Shown: positions 13,187 through 26,071, counted from the stretch's first letter. The stretch is DNA of 64,000 bases from Eulemur rufifrons (GCF_041146395.1 NC_090989.1:170481001-170545000); one strand, 5' to 3'. Numbers and translations are program-made. The notes: a model not told the origin generated them from the letters alone.

Positions 13187-13587
13187 ATAAAACACCCAGA
13201 ACAAATCTGACTAGAGATGTGATCAACCTGTATAAAAACTACAAAATTTTACTGAGAGAAATTTTAAAAGGTCTACCCTGTTCATGGGCAATACTTTTAA
13301 AATGTCAATTCTCCCCAAATTGATCCTTAAGTGTTAACAGATATTCAATGCAATTCCAACCAAAACCCCACTATACATTTTGTAGAAATGGACAAATGAT
13401 TCTAAAATTCCCATGGAACATTAAAGGACCTAGAACAGCCAAAATAAATTTGAAAATGAAGAATAAAATTGGAGGACTTATACTACCTAATTTCAAGACT
13501 TATTATAAATCTCCAATAATCAAAACAGTGCTGTACTGGCATAAAGACAGGTGAATAGATCAACGGAACAGAATATTCAGAAATATG

Positions 13588-14023
13588 CTCCTAGTGGAAA
13601 CAACCCAAGTGCCCATCAATACATGAGTGGATTAATAAAATGTAGTATATGTATACCATGGAGTACTACTCAGCCACAAAAGCCAATGGTGATTCAGCAC
13701 TTTTTGTATCATCCTAGATAGAGCTAGAGCCCATTCTACTATGTGAAGTATCACAAGAATGGAAAAAACAAGCACCACATGTTCTCACCATCAAACTGGT
13801 ATGAACTGATCGACACTTACATGCACATATAGCAATAACATTCATCAGGTGTCGGGCAAGTGGGAGGGGGCAAGAGGTGATAATATGTTCACACTTAATG
13901 GGTGCAGTGTGCACCATCTGGGGGATAGACACGCTTGAAGCTCTGACTTGGGCAGGGCAAAGGCAATATATGTAACCTAAACATTTGTACCCCTGTTATA
14001 TGCTGAAATAATAAAAAAAAAAA
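13588..14023 (+). mobile_element. L1 3' end, 5'-truncated, nested in an older L1
   Basis: Starts within the end of ORF2 ('aacaacccaagtgcccatca'), runs through the 3' UTR ('gggtgcagtgtgcaccatct', 'ttgaagctctgacttgggc') and ends 'gctgaaataataaaaaaaa'. Target-site duplications 'agaaatatg' lie at 13579-13587 and 14024-14032. The sequence resumed on the right continues the older L1 ORF2 exactly where it broke off. Confidence 0.92.
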
Positions 14024-16237
14024 AGAAATATGTCCTCACATACATGGACAACTAATTATTGACAAAGATCAAAGGCAATTCAGTGTAGAAAGGAAATTTT
14101 TTCAACAAATGGTGCTAAAACAATTGGACTTCCATGTTAAAAAAAAATCAACTCAACTCAAAATAGATCATATATAAAAGTAAAAACAAAAACTATAAAA
14201 TTTACATAAGGAAACAGAAGAAAAAACCTTTATGACCTTATATTAGGTCACCTTAGATTAGGTGAAAACACCTTAGGTATGACAGCAAAAGCACAACCCA
14301 TAAAAGAAAGAACCGGTAATTTGGATTGAATCAAAGTTAAATTAAAACTTTTGTTCTCCAAAAGACACTGTGAAGAGGATGAAAACACAAGGCACACACT
14401 GGGGGAAAAAAATGTGTAAATTACATATATCTGATGAATTCCAAAAACTCAATATAAGAAAACACCAAATAAAAAGGGAATAAAATACTTTAATAAACAC
14501 TTTAACAAGGAAGACATATGGATAGCAAATGAGCACATGAAAAGACTCAACATTATTAGTCATTATAGAAATGAAAATTAAAACCATAATGAGATACCAC
14601 ATATGCTAGTAGAAAGGTTAATATTAAAAAGACTGACCAAACCAAGTATTGGTGAAAATGTGAAAGAACTGCAACTCTCGTACACTGCTGAGTGTGAATG
14701 TAAAATGATACAACCATCTGGAAAAGCGGGTAAGTTTCTTAAGAAGTTGAGATGAACATACAATCCAGTCATTCTACCCCAGATATTTACCTAAGAGAAA
14801 TGAAAGCACACATCCATACACAGACGTATACACAAATGATCATAGCAGCTTTACTTGTAATAAATAGACCCAAACTGGAAACAACCCAAATGTCCATCAG
14901 TGGGTGAATGGACAAACAAACTATGGTACATGCATACAATGAGATAATACTCAACAACTAAAGTAATGAATTATTGCTATATGCTATAATATGAATGGAT
15001 CTCAAAAAATTATGCTAGTGAATGAAGCATAATTCACTATTATGCTGTAAATGAAGCCAGACACCTCCCCCACAAAAAGAATACATATTATTTCATTCAT
15101 GCAAAATTCTAGGAAAAGCAATCTAACGTGTAGTGACAGAAAATATATCACTGGTGAACTATTATCCAGGACATAAAACAAAAAAATAAAAAATAAAAAT
15201 CTATCATTGGGAATGGGGAAGGTATAGGGTAGTCCGGAGTGATTACAAAGGGGTTCAAGGAAATGAGTGTAGGGGCTAATGGATATGTTTATTTTCTTAA
15301 CTATGGTGATGGTTTTATGGGTGTATGCATAGGTCAAAACTTATCAAGCATGTAGATACTGTATATCAATTCTACCTCAAAAACATGTATTTAAATTTAG
15401 ATATCCAATCTTAATTACATACTCATCTAATTTAATTTGTTTTCTAACTGCTGTCTGCATATATACACTTACACAGATTTTATAAAACTGTATTTATAGC
15501 ATGCACGCTCAACATTTTTAGCTCAGTTTTCTGTTTTACTTGTATGTTTGCTTCTTCCTCCCACTCTCTCGTCAGTCAAGTAGCACCTATTAATAACCTG
15601 TTCAACAATGATCCTAGCAGTAGCCCTCTAAAAATTCAGCTCAGGGCACTAGGACCATTAACATAGTGACACCAATATCATGATGTGTGACACAAATCAG
15701 CATGAAATGCGGGATGATCCTTGTCAATCCCACACAGACAATGCTAACCAATCACTGCAGTCTTCCTCTCCGAGCCTGGATAACTGATTTCAGTTCTAAT
15801 AGATGGAGGTAGCCGGTACAGAAGATGAACCTGCTCTGCCATTCCAGAGATCCAATGGATACTGCCAAGTGAAATAGGTCAATACTTTTTTGCCCTCGAT
15901 CTTTTTGCATGGGTTCCTCTGTGTCATCTTGTTGCTTTGCTAAAATCAAGGAAAATGGGTGTTGTATTGCTACCTCTATTTAGTCCTGCATTTAAACAAC
16001 AGTTTCCTTTAAGAGCCAATTTAGGACAAATATATTACAGGAAGATTCTTATTGACTGAGCTCAGGTCATGATAAACTTGACTTTTTTCTGAATCCTTTC
16101 ACTGCTACATTCTGTGCTAGACAATACCACGCTTAGTTATCTGCTGTCAGGATCATCCTCTGAGCTTCACTTTTCTCACCTGTAAAATGATGAAACTGAT
16201 ATATATATTACATACAGAGTAGTCCTCAGGACTAGAC

Positions 16238-16345
16238 AGGATACAGGGATGTAAGCTCCACAAACACAAGGATTTTGCCTAGTCAGTATAACCTCAGCAC
16301 CCAGAATAGACCCAGCCACATAGTGTTCAATAAATAGCTATTAAC
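16238..16345 (+). mobile_element. L2 3' end fragment
   Basis: 'atgtaagctccacaaacaca', 'cagcacccagaatagaccca' and 'tagtgttcaataaatagcta' match the L2 3' terminus. The L1 fragment at 16352 follows directly. Confidence 0.7.
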
Positions 16346-16351
16346 ATTTAG

Positions 16352-16573
16352 GAATAACATTAATCGAGTGTTGGGCAGATGTGGGGGGGCGGGGATGGGT
16401 GTATACATACACAATGAGTGCGAAGCGCACCGTCTAGGGGATGGACACGCTTGAAGCTCTGACTCGGGGGGGGGGGGGGCGGGGGGCAAGGGCAATATAT
16501 GTAACCTAAACTTTTGTACCCCCATAATATGCTGAAATAAAAATAAATAAATAAATAAATAAACAAAAAAAAA
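16352..16573 (+). mobile_element. L1 3' UTR fragment, same lineage
   Basis: A short 5'-truncated L1 end: 'aataacattaatcgagtgtt', 'gcgaagcgcaccgtctaggg', 'gaagctctgactcgg', a long G tract, 'gggcaatatatgtaacctaa' and an A-rich tail with (AAAT)n. No ORF2 sequence is present. A clear target-site duplication is not visible. Confidence 0.88.
16540..16562. repeat. (AAAT)n tail of an L1
   Basis: 'aaaataaataaataaataa' forms the decayed and expanded tail of the L1 fragment at 16352-16573. Confidence 0.8.
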
Positions 16574-19060
16574 ATCTACTAAATGAATGAATATGCAAAT
16601 AGCCTCTTACATATCATGGCACCTAAAAAGGAGTTCAACCTGCATAGATTTAACAGTTAATATTCTATAAGAACTGACCTCCTTGAAGACAGTCACCCTG
16701 GATGGTCTTTTTGTCCCCTGGAGTTATATTTTACTCAGGGTTTCTAAAGTTAAAGGTCAAGGCAAATATCATGGGCAGAGCCAGACGAGGGTGAAACGAA
16801 TGGAGCATAAGCCTTACATAATGAAACCGTCTATAATCTTAATTTGCCACAAAATATAATTGGCTATATGTCAGATTTATGTTGAATGTGAGCTAAAGGA
16901 ATTGATTTACTCAAAATCCCTGAAAATAAAAATAACAACAAACTCCTTAAAAAAAATAAATAAATAAGCCTGGGGCATACATTTTAAGGGTGTGCCAAAA
17001 AAACTCAGTAAATGAGAGAAACAGCATTTCACAGAATATATTTAAAAATCAAAAATAATGCAAAGAATGTATGATGAACAAAGTATCGGTTTTGAACAAA
17101 GGCAAAATCAATAACAGTGCCATGTGGAGCCCTGTTAAAACCTGCTGCAAAAGGAAAAAATTAGTAACACTGATCCTATCTTTACTAAAAAAAATTTTGA
17201 TTTTTTTCACAATATTACATTAAAATATTATTTATCTTGATCACTAAGTTTATAAGCACCCCCTTAAATTTTGTGCCCAAGGTAAGTTCCTCCCTCACAT
17301 CGCCCCAATCCCAACTCTGCACAGTGATCAAAATCGTTCTTGAAGAATCCCTTAAACTATCCACAAAATATAATATTCGGTTCTCAGTAAATTCAACACA
17401 GCCAGTTTGTCTCCAGTGTTGGAACAGCACGACATTTCTCCAGGTGAGCCCTGGATGAAGAAGTTGGCTTAAGTTACAGGAGCTGCGTTGTACACAAAAC
17501 ACTTGTCTTGACACGCCAGAGCCACAGTTGGCTGAGTAAGGTTCTAATGCTGTAGGGGGCTCTGGGGAAGGCACATTGGCAGGGTCATGTCTCCCATCTC
17601 ACCCTGACTCCAGGCACAGCCGTCAAGGCAGGAGGACTCGGCCACATGGGTTTGTCATTCTTGTTTGTGTTCCGTCTCTCTCTCTCATACACACACACAC
17701 ACACACACACACTTGTGCAATTTGAATGAATAAATACTGAGCCTCTCCTGGAAAGGCAGTACTGCCCTCCCCTTGGCTCTGCCCTCAGCACGCCTACTTG
17801 TTGAGCAACTGAGGGGTTCTCACTCCAGCCTCAGGGGCTTCAGCTCCCACAACTCACTCACGAGTTCCTTGAGCCGCCAAGACAAAGGCGACTCTGGCAG
17901 CGGGCTGTGTATTCCTTTTGCTTTCCCTAAGTACCCATACCATGTTGCATCCCATAAATTCACAGTTTTATCCTGAGATGAAATCGCACCACTTCTGCCA
18001 GGAATCACATACAGAAACATGGTTCTGTTTTGTTTCTGGACATACTGTATTTGATAAAATTAGAAGGAAGTCACCATACCAACATTTTCACACAAGAAGA
18101 AAGAGAAAAAAAAAAGAGAAAGAGTAAAAATCAACCAGCCATGAGATCCAGCAGAGAGAAGATACAAGAAAACATTGTTTGCAGGTTCCAAATCTTGAGG
18201 TATAAAATATCCTTTCCTTTCCTTCTTTGTCCCCACTTGTGGCATCTAGCCAGTCACCAACAAGCACAAGAGCAGGATGCCTGTTCCATTAAACATATTT
18301 AAACCTACAGGAGAGAGAGCCAGGAGGGAAAACGAAGTCTCCCTGGCTCCAGGTCTCTCGGTGAGAACAGACATTCCCTGCAAATCAGCTAATCATTCGC
18401 CTAAATCACCTGCATTTTTGGGGTCACTGATACAAAACATTGACTTAGCAGTCAGCCTCCCAAGACCGAAAGAAGGCTGGATAATTATGTTTATACAAAT
18501 ATCCATGAGGCAAATGTTCTTAAAGTTGAAATTCCATCGTCCAGCTCCACCACTGTGTAAATCTTGGAGTCCCAGAGTATCAGATTCTACCAGTTCATCC
18601 CAGATATTTTCCAGACGAGGTAACAAGAGACTTGGCAAGGCCAGGTGACTTGTTTTACTTAGGTCATGATGACAGCAGGTGAGACGCTCCACCCAAGCTT
18701 CTGCCAAGGAACCATGATGCTTTCTGCTGCCCTGCGGTAGGGACAATTTTAGCCCAAGGCTGGCAAATGGTTGGGCCTTATGCAATTACCACAAGATACA
18801 CCACACTACACAGGTGGCTTCTAAAATGCAGCCAGGAGTCACATCGCCACAAATGTCCACTCCTAGAACCTCTGAGAACATAACAGGGAGAAATGTGGGT
18901 GGAGAGTGATTCATAAAGAGCCCACTCAGTATTGGTACATTAAAAAAGCCAATGAAACTAGACAAGTTCATTTGCACTCTTTCTTCATTAATTAATGTAT
19001 CTTTTTCCTGCGTAAAAAAAACTATAATGATCTCACATGATCTTAACAACACTATTAGTT
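16574..19060. other. Intronic unique sequence
   Basis: Contains the compound microsatellite at 17.7 kb. Open frames on the minus strand at 17215-17574 (119 codons) and 18393-18785 (130 codons) show no domain, no coding signature and no splice context, and are taken as chance. 'ctgtagggggctctgg' near 17549 is a weak CTCF-like word. Confidence 0.5.
17674..17713. repeat. Compound microsatellite (TC)n(AC)n
   Basis: 'tctctctctctcat' is followed by about 12 AC units. It is the longest dinucleotide tract in the window and probably polymorphic. Confidence 0.9.
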
Positions 19061-19061
19061 C

Positions 19062-19150
19062 CCTGAAGGCAAAACCTTTTTCTGCCTCACTCACTGGTCT
19101 ATCCCCACTCCAAGTCTGAATCTAATACTGAGTAAACATTTCCTGAATAA
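19062..19150 (+). mobile_element. L2 3' end fragment
   Basis: 'tagttccctgaaggcaaaac' to 'gtaaacatttcctgaataaa' matches the L2 3' terminus. Confidence 0.6.
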
Positions 19151-19954
19151 ATTTTAAAAAGAAAAATATATTTGTTCATCCCAAAAACATGGAAAAAAAT
19201 TATTTAAAACAAAGCAAAACTTTCCCATCACTTCCTTACACAGAGATAGCAACTGTCACCATTTTAATATATTCCTTCCAGAACGTATTCTATACACGTA
19301 CGTACATGTTTTCAACCTAATATGAGATTAGATCATATATAGAATTTTGTATCATTTTTTTTTTTGCCAACTAACATCACATCTTGCTTTTAATTTTAAC
19401 CTTCTCTTCAGTTCTCTCTTCTTCACTGGCAACTATAGGCCCCAGAAATGAGCAAATCAATACACAGTGACCAAAAGTCAAATACCAAAAGTTCTTCCTG
19501 CAGTTAAACAACTTTGGTGGAATACAGTCCTGAACCAGCTCTTCCTTACTCCTAATACAAGTCATTTTTTCATTAACAAGTCAAGGAAACACCAGGACAA
19601 TTATGGCTATATTGAACTTTGTGGTATTTTCTGCACAGAAACGAAATACATCTTTCTACCAAAGAACGGATAAAGAAGTGAATTGAAGAACCATAAAAAA
19701 AAGATTTGGCAGACAACCACCCTGGGTATCCGATTACTCAAGCACCTCTGAATGCTACAGACTGATGAGTGGCTCCTGTAAGAATCACAGATTTTGTTTC
19801 CAACTGTTTCTCTCACAATGTGCACACTGGTTTCTACACATTAATGTGTGCGTTTCAATTCAGCCGAAGTCCCTGTTGACATCTCTGCCTGGATGTCTAA
19901 CAGATATTTAGACTCAAAGTGTACAGAGTTCAACAATAATACTCTCCTTCAAAT

Positions 19955-20971
19955 TGGCTCCACTTGCGACCTGTCCCATCTCAGAAAATGACAACTCCCA
20001 TCATCCTTCCGGCTGAGGGCAAAAGTCATGAGGTCATCATTTTCTCCTCTCTTCCTCTCACACCCCCCAACAAACCTCTACCTTCAGAACAGACCCAGAA
20101 TGTGACGACTTCCTACAAACCCTGGGCAAGCTCCCATCACCGCTCGCCTTGACAGCTCCACAAACCTCCTACCTGGCCTTCCACAGCCAAGCCTGCCCCT
20201 CCGCAGTCAGTATTCACAGAGCATCCAGAATCATCCTTTGAAATGTTAAGTCAAAAAAGAGGAAGCACAGGGAGTTTTTCAGAGTGACTGAAGGCCTCTG
20301 TATCTTGACCAAGATGGTGGTTAGAAGACTGTGCATTGTAAAGGCTCACAGAACTGTACACCAGTAAGAGAGAATTTTACTCTAGGTTAAAAAATTAAAA
20401 AAAAAAAAAAAAAAAAAAAAGACTACTTAAAAAAAGGTCAGAAATTCTCCACTCAAAAACTTGTAATAGCTAAAGTTCCCACATGGACCCAATTCCCTAT
20501 TACCTCTTTGACTTCATCTTCTAGTACTTTCTCTCCCTTTGCTCACTTTGGCCCTGCCACACTTCCCCCACACCCCCCTGCTGTTCCTCAAACAAGTTAG
20601 GGTGCCCCTACCTAAGTGACTCAGGCTGTTCCCTTTACCTGGAATGTCCCTCCTTCCCACGTGCAAGGTTAACACTTACACAAGTATCACCTTCCCAATG
20701 AGGCTCTATTTACAATTGTTACTCATCTCCCATCAGCATTCCCTTGTTCTACTTTTCCTTTTCCTTTCATAATTGTCATCAATTTCAGACATATCATATA
20801 ACTTACTAATATTTCATGGTCATTGTCTAACTTTCCCTTAATCACCTCTAGCTGGAATCTAAGCTCCTTGCCAACAGCAATCTTTCTTCCATTTATCAAT
20901 ATATCCCCAATACTTAGAAAAGTGCCTAGAGAACACAGGAGGTGTCTAATAAATATCTTTTGAATAAATGA
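19955..20971 (+). mobile_element. L2 LINE, 3' part, split by an L1M end
   Basis: 'cctcctacctggccttccac' and 'catccagaatcatcctttga' lie left of an L1M fragment. 'ccctgctgttcctcaaacaa', 'tacctggaatgtccctcctt', 'aatctaagctccttgccaac' and 'aatatcttttgaataaatga' lie right of it. Confidence 0.75.
20262..20425 (+). mobile_element. L1M 3' terminal fragment inside an L2
   Basis: 'ctgtatcttgaccaagatgg', 'aggctcacagaactgtacac' and a long A tail (about 20394-20420) are the end of an L1M. The L2 is interrupted here. Confidence 0.6.
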
Positions 20972-21134
20972 GCATACACAATTGCTGTCTACTATGTGTA
21001 AGGCATTGCACTAGCCCCTGTGGTAGACTCAACGTGCAAAATGACAGTTACTCTGTTAAATAAATGGGTTGGTCTACATAATCCCCAAGTCCCTCTTCTA
21101 GCTCAAAAATTCATTCCAAGTGAGTGTTGTAAAT

Positions 21135-21268
21135 TATATTATAGGTTCTGCCCGAATGTAAGCTCCCTAAAGGCAGGGATTTTAGTCTGCTTTCCTGCTA
21201 TGGCATCCCCTCCCCTAGAAAAGTACATGGTACATAGTAAGCACTCAATATTCAGTGGATGAATAAGC
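21135..21268 (+). mobile_element. L2 3' end fragment
   Basis: 'aatgtaagctccctaaaggc', 'agggattttagtctgctttc' and 'tagtaagcactcaatattca' match the L2 3' terminus. Confidence 0.75.
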
Positions 21269-22119
21269 TCCCTGTGGACGAGGAATAAAGCTCTTGTATG
21301 TTGTTGAGTTTCTGAGTCTACCCAGCACATGGGAGAAGCTCAGCCCTGGATAGGCTCTACTTAGTCTCCTGACAGGTGGTTCAAAAAATTCACACTTGGC
21401 AGCAATACACACAGGCCTCCCTCAACATTCCTGGAATATTAGCAAAAGGGATGATTTTAAACATGCTACCAAAGCACTGAACTTCAGGTGGTGGCCCTTG
21501 GGAATCCCTATTAGGCACATCACATCAAAGACAGGCTCTCCGATGTCAATGTGCTTAAGGATTCTGAGCATGAAATTGAGGTCAAATAAGACTCCAGTGG
21601 CAAGTAAGCTTCTCCAGAGAAATTCCTGGGATTTTCCTCTGCATTCCAACTTTGTTACTTCATTTCTCTGACTTGAACTTCACGCCAAGGCCACCATGAG
21701 CCCCCAAACCCACAGACGGCATCTCAGCCATCACCATCTCCAAGCCCCTCTGACCTTCCATGACACTCAAAAGCTTTGCTTCCACATATGTGAGTTTTCC
21801 AAGGATAGACCTCGTCAGCAAATGAACACTGAAATGAGATGTGACTTCAACTTCTACAACTTTTGGAATTATGGGTATCATTGTCATACCAGTCTTTCAG
21901 CCCTGCACGATAAAGACATGATGTAAACCACATATATCATCTTAAAATACATAGATAACATTAAAAATAAGTCAAACCAAACAAGTGAAATTAATAATGA
22001 ATACATTCAAACTACTGTAATTTTAACATGAAACCAATATAAAAATTATTAATGAGATATTTTACCTTTTTTTTCCCATACTAACTCTTTAAAATCTGGA
22101 GTCCCTTTTACTCTGACAG

Positions 22120-22215
22120 CAAATCTCAATCCAGATGCACCATATCTGAAATGCTCCAATAGTCACATGTGGCTAGTGGCTATGGACAGTGTGAATGTAG
22201 ATGTTAAGCACCTTC
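22120..22215. mobile_element. DNA transposon fragment (MER-type)
   Basis: 'aatgctccaatagtcacatgtggctagtggctatggacagtg' belongs to a common old mammalian DNA transposon (the 'cacatgtggctagtggct' block). Only a fragment remains. Confidence 0.5.
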
Positions 22216-22739
22216 TCTTTCAAGATGCTATTGCTACTCTCACAGTCACCCTATTAAAGACCTTGGAACTGATTTTAAAATGTCTTCTAACCTATAATGA
22301 CATCACTTTCATTATTCTCTGCTCTAAAACATGCTTCTTGTAACACAGTTAACTGAGGCAATGTTACAGGGGGAAAGGGCTGCTAAGTATGATAAAGCCA
22401 GCCTGGCTCTGTGACTTGGAAATAATACGTGTTTCTCTGACCTCTAACTTGAACTCATTTTGCTGAATTCCAATGACTTCCCTAAGTTTCTAAGAGTGGT
22501 GTGTGTGTCTTATGGATGGCAGGGCAAACTTGTGCTGACTGCGAGCTTTCTTGGCACAGCTATGCCAACACCACCAAAAGATTAAACAAACAGCAACAGA
22601 GAGGAGACTGGACGCAGGAGAAAGTTCAAGTGCACCCCCGCTGGCCAGCTCTTAGTCTTCTAATAAGTATAACCACGATGAGGCTTCAGAAGAAAAGGGC
22701 TCTTTATGGACTCAAAGGAATGTTCTGACCAAGTTTTTA

Positions 22740-23080
22740 ATGAAAAGGAACTAAAAAACACATTCAGGTTAGGTGGTAATTCACCAGGTGAGAGTTGCTT
22801 TGAAAATCTGTCCCTAGAAAAGCTCCGTCATTTTCTCCCTGAAGGTGACATTATTGTCTCTACTAGCCTCTAACAGGTGAAATGCATCACCAGAATGTGG
22901 AAGGCAGTTCAATTTGGAGAACTTTCCAGAGTGACAGAGGTGTGAATTTCGTAGTGATAAAATAATAATTAACACATCACAGAGCGTCCAGACTCGGACA
23001 TTCTCTACTCCTATTTCCATTACCCAGGACCTCAAAAAGCTACTTTTGCAAAAGAAAAAACAAACTGGCTTCAAGTTAAC
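22740..23080. promoter_or_regulatory. Possible enhancer-like unique segment with CAGGTG E-boxes
   Basis: The segment holds 'caccaggtgaga' and 'taacaggtgaaa' (CAGGTG, ZEB/TCF-type E-boxes), a T-box-like 'aggtgtgaa', and TAAT words ('ataataattaac'). It does not resemble a transposon. Motifs of this length arise by chance, so the call is weak. Confidence 0.2.
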
Positions 23081-23764
23081 TTTCTTCCTTCAGTTGGAAG
23101 ATTGGTTTCAAGTATTGCTCAGCCTACAGAATGAGCTACACTGGCCTAGTTCTAACAGCTGACTCAGCAGAGACTAGTTGGAACAATGGTTTTCAGGAGG
23201 CCAAGGCTGGAATTGGTGAGGCTCTGACAGTACTCTGCCAAAGTCAGCAATTTCTTAAAAATGAGGTCAGATTATAGGAACCCAGATGCTGTATCTACTG
23301 GCCCTGTTTCTTGGAGAAAGAAAATACCAGACTACAATATACCCACTATCCTAAAAATGGCCAAGAAGCAACTGGCAGCAACCTCGGTAGACCTGAGTGA
23401 TAAAGCAGCATTTGGCAGAGAGCTCGGAAACCATTGATTTAGTCTGCAATTACTCCTAGATTTCACATTCAAGTGGAGGAGAAGCCTAAGAATGAGTCAC
23501 AGGTCACAGCTCTTTTGGCCTTTGAAAAAGCATCTGACAGAAGAAGGAAGTAAGTACATCACATCCCCAAGCCCTTATGCCCCCAACCTCCCTAAAAATA
23601 AATTCAAAGTGCTGATAAAAAGTTATCAATGATTACAGCACTAAAAGAAATGGAAAATGTAATAAAGGTATAGTTCAACAACCACTCTTAAATGCAGGAC
23701 AGTGCCTAACAAAACTACATTTGTGATATCCTTGCTGAGACAAGCAGAAACAGTACTCATTCTT

Positions 23765-23930
23765 TACTTCATCCATTTATCCACCCAATAGCTCATTCAA
23801 GCCTTTCACACAGACTATGCTAGACACTGGTGCTACAATGGTAAAGTGAACCCAACAAGGACCTGCATTCAGGGACCTTACATACCCATTGTGAGGAGGA
23901 CAGACAAGTCAAATAAACTCCCCTAAGTAA
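23765..23930 (-). mobile_element. L2 fragment, minus strand
   Basis: 'ctatgctagacactggtgct', 'acaatggtaaagtgaaccca' and 'gaggacagacaagtcaaata' match the reverse of the L2 3' end. A MIR follows directly. Confidence 0.65.
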
Positions 23931-23934
23931 CACC

Positions 23935-24135
23935 TGTAATAAGAACTATCGTTTGGCGAATGCTTAGTATGTTTTGGGTTCTATGCAAGGCATTCATTTA
24001 ATCCTAATAAATGTCAGCAATTAAACATTCAGATCATTTACAAATGAGGTAAGAGAGCCATACAGAAGTCAATTTGCCAAGGTCATTTACACAGTCAAGG
24101 ACAGAGCCAGGATATAAACCCAATTCCTATCATAA
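23935..24135 (-). mobile_element. MIR SINE, minus strand
   Basis: 'tcatttacaaatgaggtaag', 'caatttgccaaggtcattta' and 'gccaggatataaacccaatt' match the reversed MIR core. Confidence 0.75.
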
Positions 24136-24239
24136 GCTTAATGTCTGAAAATAAGAAACCATCTTTGTATTAAAAAAAAAATCATGCAAGCCAATGGTGA
24201 GCTGGATTGACTGACAGTTTGTACACTGCATTAAAATGC

Positions 24240-25175
24240 GTGATCATAAACAATCCAATTTAAAAAAAAAATGGATAAAACATTTGAACAGACATTTCAC
24301 CAAAGAAGATATACCATACGATGGTGAATAAGCACGTGAAAACATGTTCAATGTCTTTAATTATCTGCAAAAGGCAAGTTAAAAATCGCAATTAAATACC
24401 ACCACACTATTAGAAAGGCTAAGAAAAAAATTTTTTTTACTTAGACAATACCAAGTGTTAGTAAAGAATGCAGAGCTACTGGAACCCTTACACACTGCTG
24501 ATGAGAATGAAAGATGGTATAGCCATTTCGGGAAAAGTTTGACAGTTTCTTACAAAGTTAGACATATGCTCTATATGTCTGTGTACCACATGATGCAAAG
24601 ATCTCACTCCTAGGTATTTACCAAGCAAAATGAAAACCTATGGTGACAAAAACATCTCTCCAGTACAAATTTAGTTTTTCCCCAGGCCTCTGAGTCTATT
24701 CTCTTGCTTTCTTTGAAGGCTCCTTTAGCAACTTTTATTCCTAATCCCCCAAACTGGAAACAATTTAACTGGTGAATGGATAAACATACTGCAGTGCATT
24801 CATACAATGGAATAATACGCAACACAAAGGAACAAAATAATGCTATAAGCAACGACATGGATGAACCGCAAATCCATCTTATTAAGCAAGAGAAGCTAAA
24901 CCTAATACCTTTATACTAGGTTATTCCATTTATATGACATTAAGAAAAAGGCAAAATTATTAGGAACAGAAAACAGATATGGTTGCCTGGGGGTGGGAGA
25001 AGGGGTTGACAACAAAGAGAAAACAGGAAAGAATTTTTAGGGGCGACAGTACTATTTTTGTATCTTGAATGAAGTGGTAGTTACATGACTCTATGCAACT
25101 GCCAAAACTCAGAGCAGTGCCATCCCCAAAAGAGTGACTTTCATTGTAGGTAAATTTTAAAAGTGAACAAAATTC
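24240..25175 (+). mobile_element. L1M ORF2 3' part and 3' UTR with a foreign 78-bp block
   Basis: ORF2-derived sequence from 'catttgaacagacatttcac' through 'cacactgctgatgagaatga' and 'aactggtgaatggataaaca' to the 3' UTR ending near 25175. At 24656-24732 the L1 is replaced by a block that resembles unique DNA at 26228-26306. Many stops; not coding. Confidence 0.83.
24656..24732 (+). repeat. Copy A of a local 78-bp paralogous segment
   Basis: 'ctctccagtacaaatt', 'tttttccccaggcctct', 'gagtctattctctt' and 'ggctccttta' align in order with copy B at 26228-26306, by eye about 80 percent identical. The surrounding L1 normally has an unrelated sequence here ('gttcatagcagcattattca' type). Confidence 0.6.
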
Positions 25176-25756
25176 CCTTCAAAAATTGTGATTTTTAACA
25201 TTAGACATTAAACACCTGTCAAAGATACACAAAAATACTAAAAAATTTGCCTAGATTAAAGCCACCCCAAACTATTAACACAAGAAGTTTTCTTAATGAC
25301 AAAATGTTGGAACAGGCATATTTTCAAACTGTCAAGTAATGGATTTTTTTTTAACACCTTCTCACTGGTTGGCAAGCAGAACAGTTAGCTCCAACACCTT
25401 CATTCTGCATTCAGGAAAATGCAAACATGGCACAGGGAAGCTTCTGCGATGGGGGATGCGGGTTTCTCCTCTGCCCGTGATAAGCCACAAAAGCTACTGC
25501 AGAGGATGTGTGTCTTTACCGAGGAGAAGCTAAAATGTCCCAAAGGCTTGCTGCTTTCCCATTAAGGAATATACGCCGTGAGAACCACCTGGTCAGTTCC
25601 CTGGGGAGCTCCATCTTCATCTACTGTTGGGTAAGTGCTTTGCTTTCAAGGTCAGGGTTTGATATCTTTTTGACAATCTTATTGACATTTCCCATAAAGA
25701 TATTGCTGGACAACTCAAAACCTTGTTTTTGTTTTGTTTTGTTACTGTCATTGGAA

Positions 25757-26071
25757 TACAGACACTCTTCCACTTACAGTGGGGTTACATCCCAATAAAC
25801 CCATTGAAAATTGAAAATGTACCTAACCTACCAAACATCATAGCTTAGCCTTGTCTCCCTCAAATGTGCTCAGAATACATATACCAGCCTACAGCTGGGC
25901 AAAAATCATTGAACACAAAGCCTATTTAATAATAAAGTTTTGAATATCTCATGCAATTTATTGAACACTGTACCAAAAGCAAAAAACAGAACGCTTGTAT
26001 GGGTACCGGAAGTATGGTTTCTACTAAATGTGCATGGCTTTCACACCACTGTAAAGTCAAACCATAATTGA
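25757..26071 (+). mobile_element. Tc1/mariner Tigger-type DNA transposon
   Basis: 'cttccacttacagtggggtt', 'cctaacctaccaaacatcat', 'gttttgaatatctcatgcaa', 'gggtaccggaagtatggttt' and 'ccactgtaaagtcaaaccat' are diagnostic blocks of a MER/Tigger element. The right terminus is decayed. Confidence 0.75.

Larger units (their letters stand above)
11990..15395 (+). mobile_element. Old L1 (L1M-type), ORF2 and 3' end, with three nested insertions
   Basis: Degenerate ORF2 can be followed from about 11990 ('gaacacagatgcaaaaattc') through 'gccaaagcaataaagcaagg', 'acattaaaggacctagaaca', 'aacaattggacttccatg' and 'caaatgtccatcagtgggtg' to the 3' UTR near 15390. It is interrupted by an hAT element (12468-12662), a lemur-type Alu (12835-13176) and a younger L1 (13588-14023). 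Many stops and frameshifts are present, so it encodes nothing. Confidence 0.88.

Noticed and set aside
17215..17574. 119-codon minus-strand frame
   Set aside because: No family resemblance; single isolated frame in intronic sequence.
18393..18785. 130-codon minus-strand frame
   Set aside because: No recognisable motif, competing frame on the other strand, no splice sites in a sensible arrangement.
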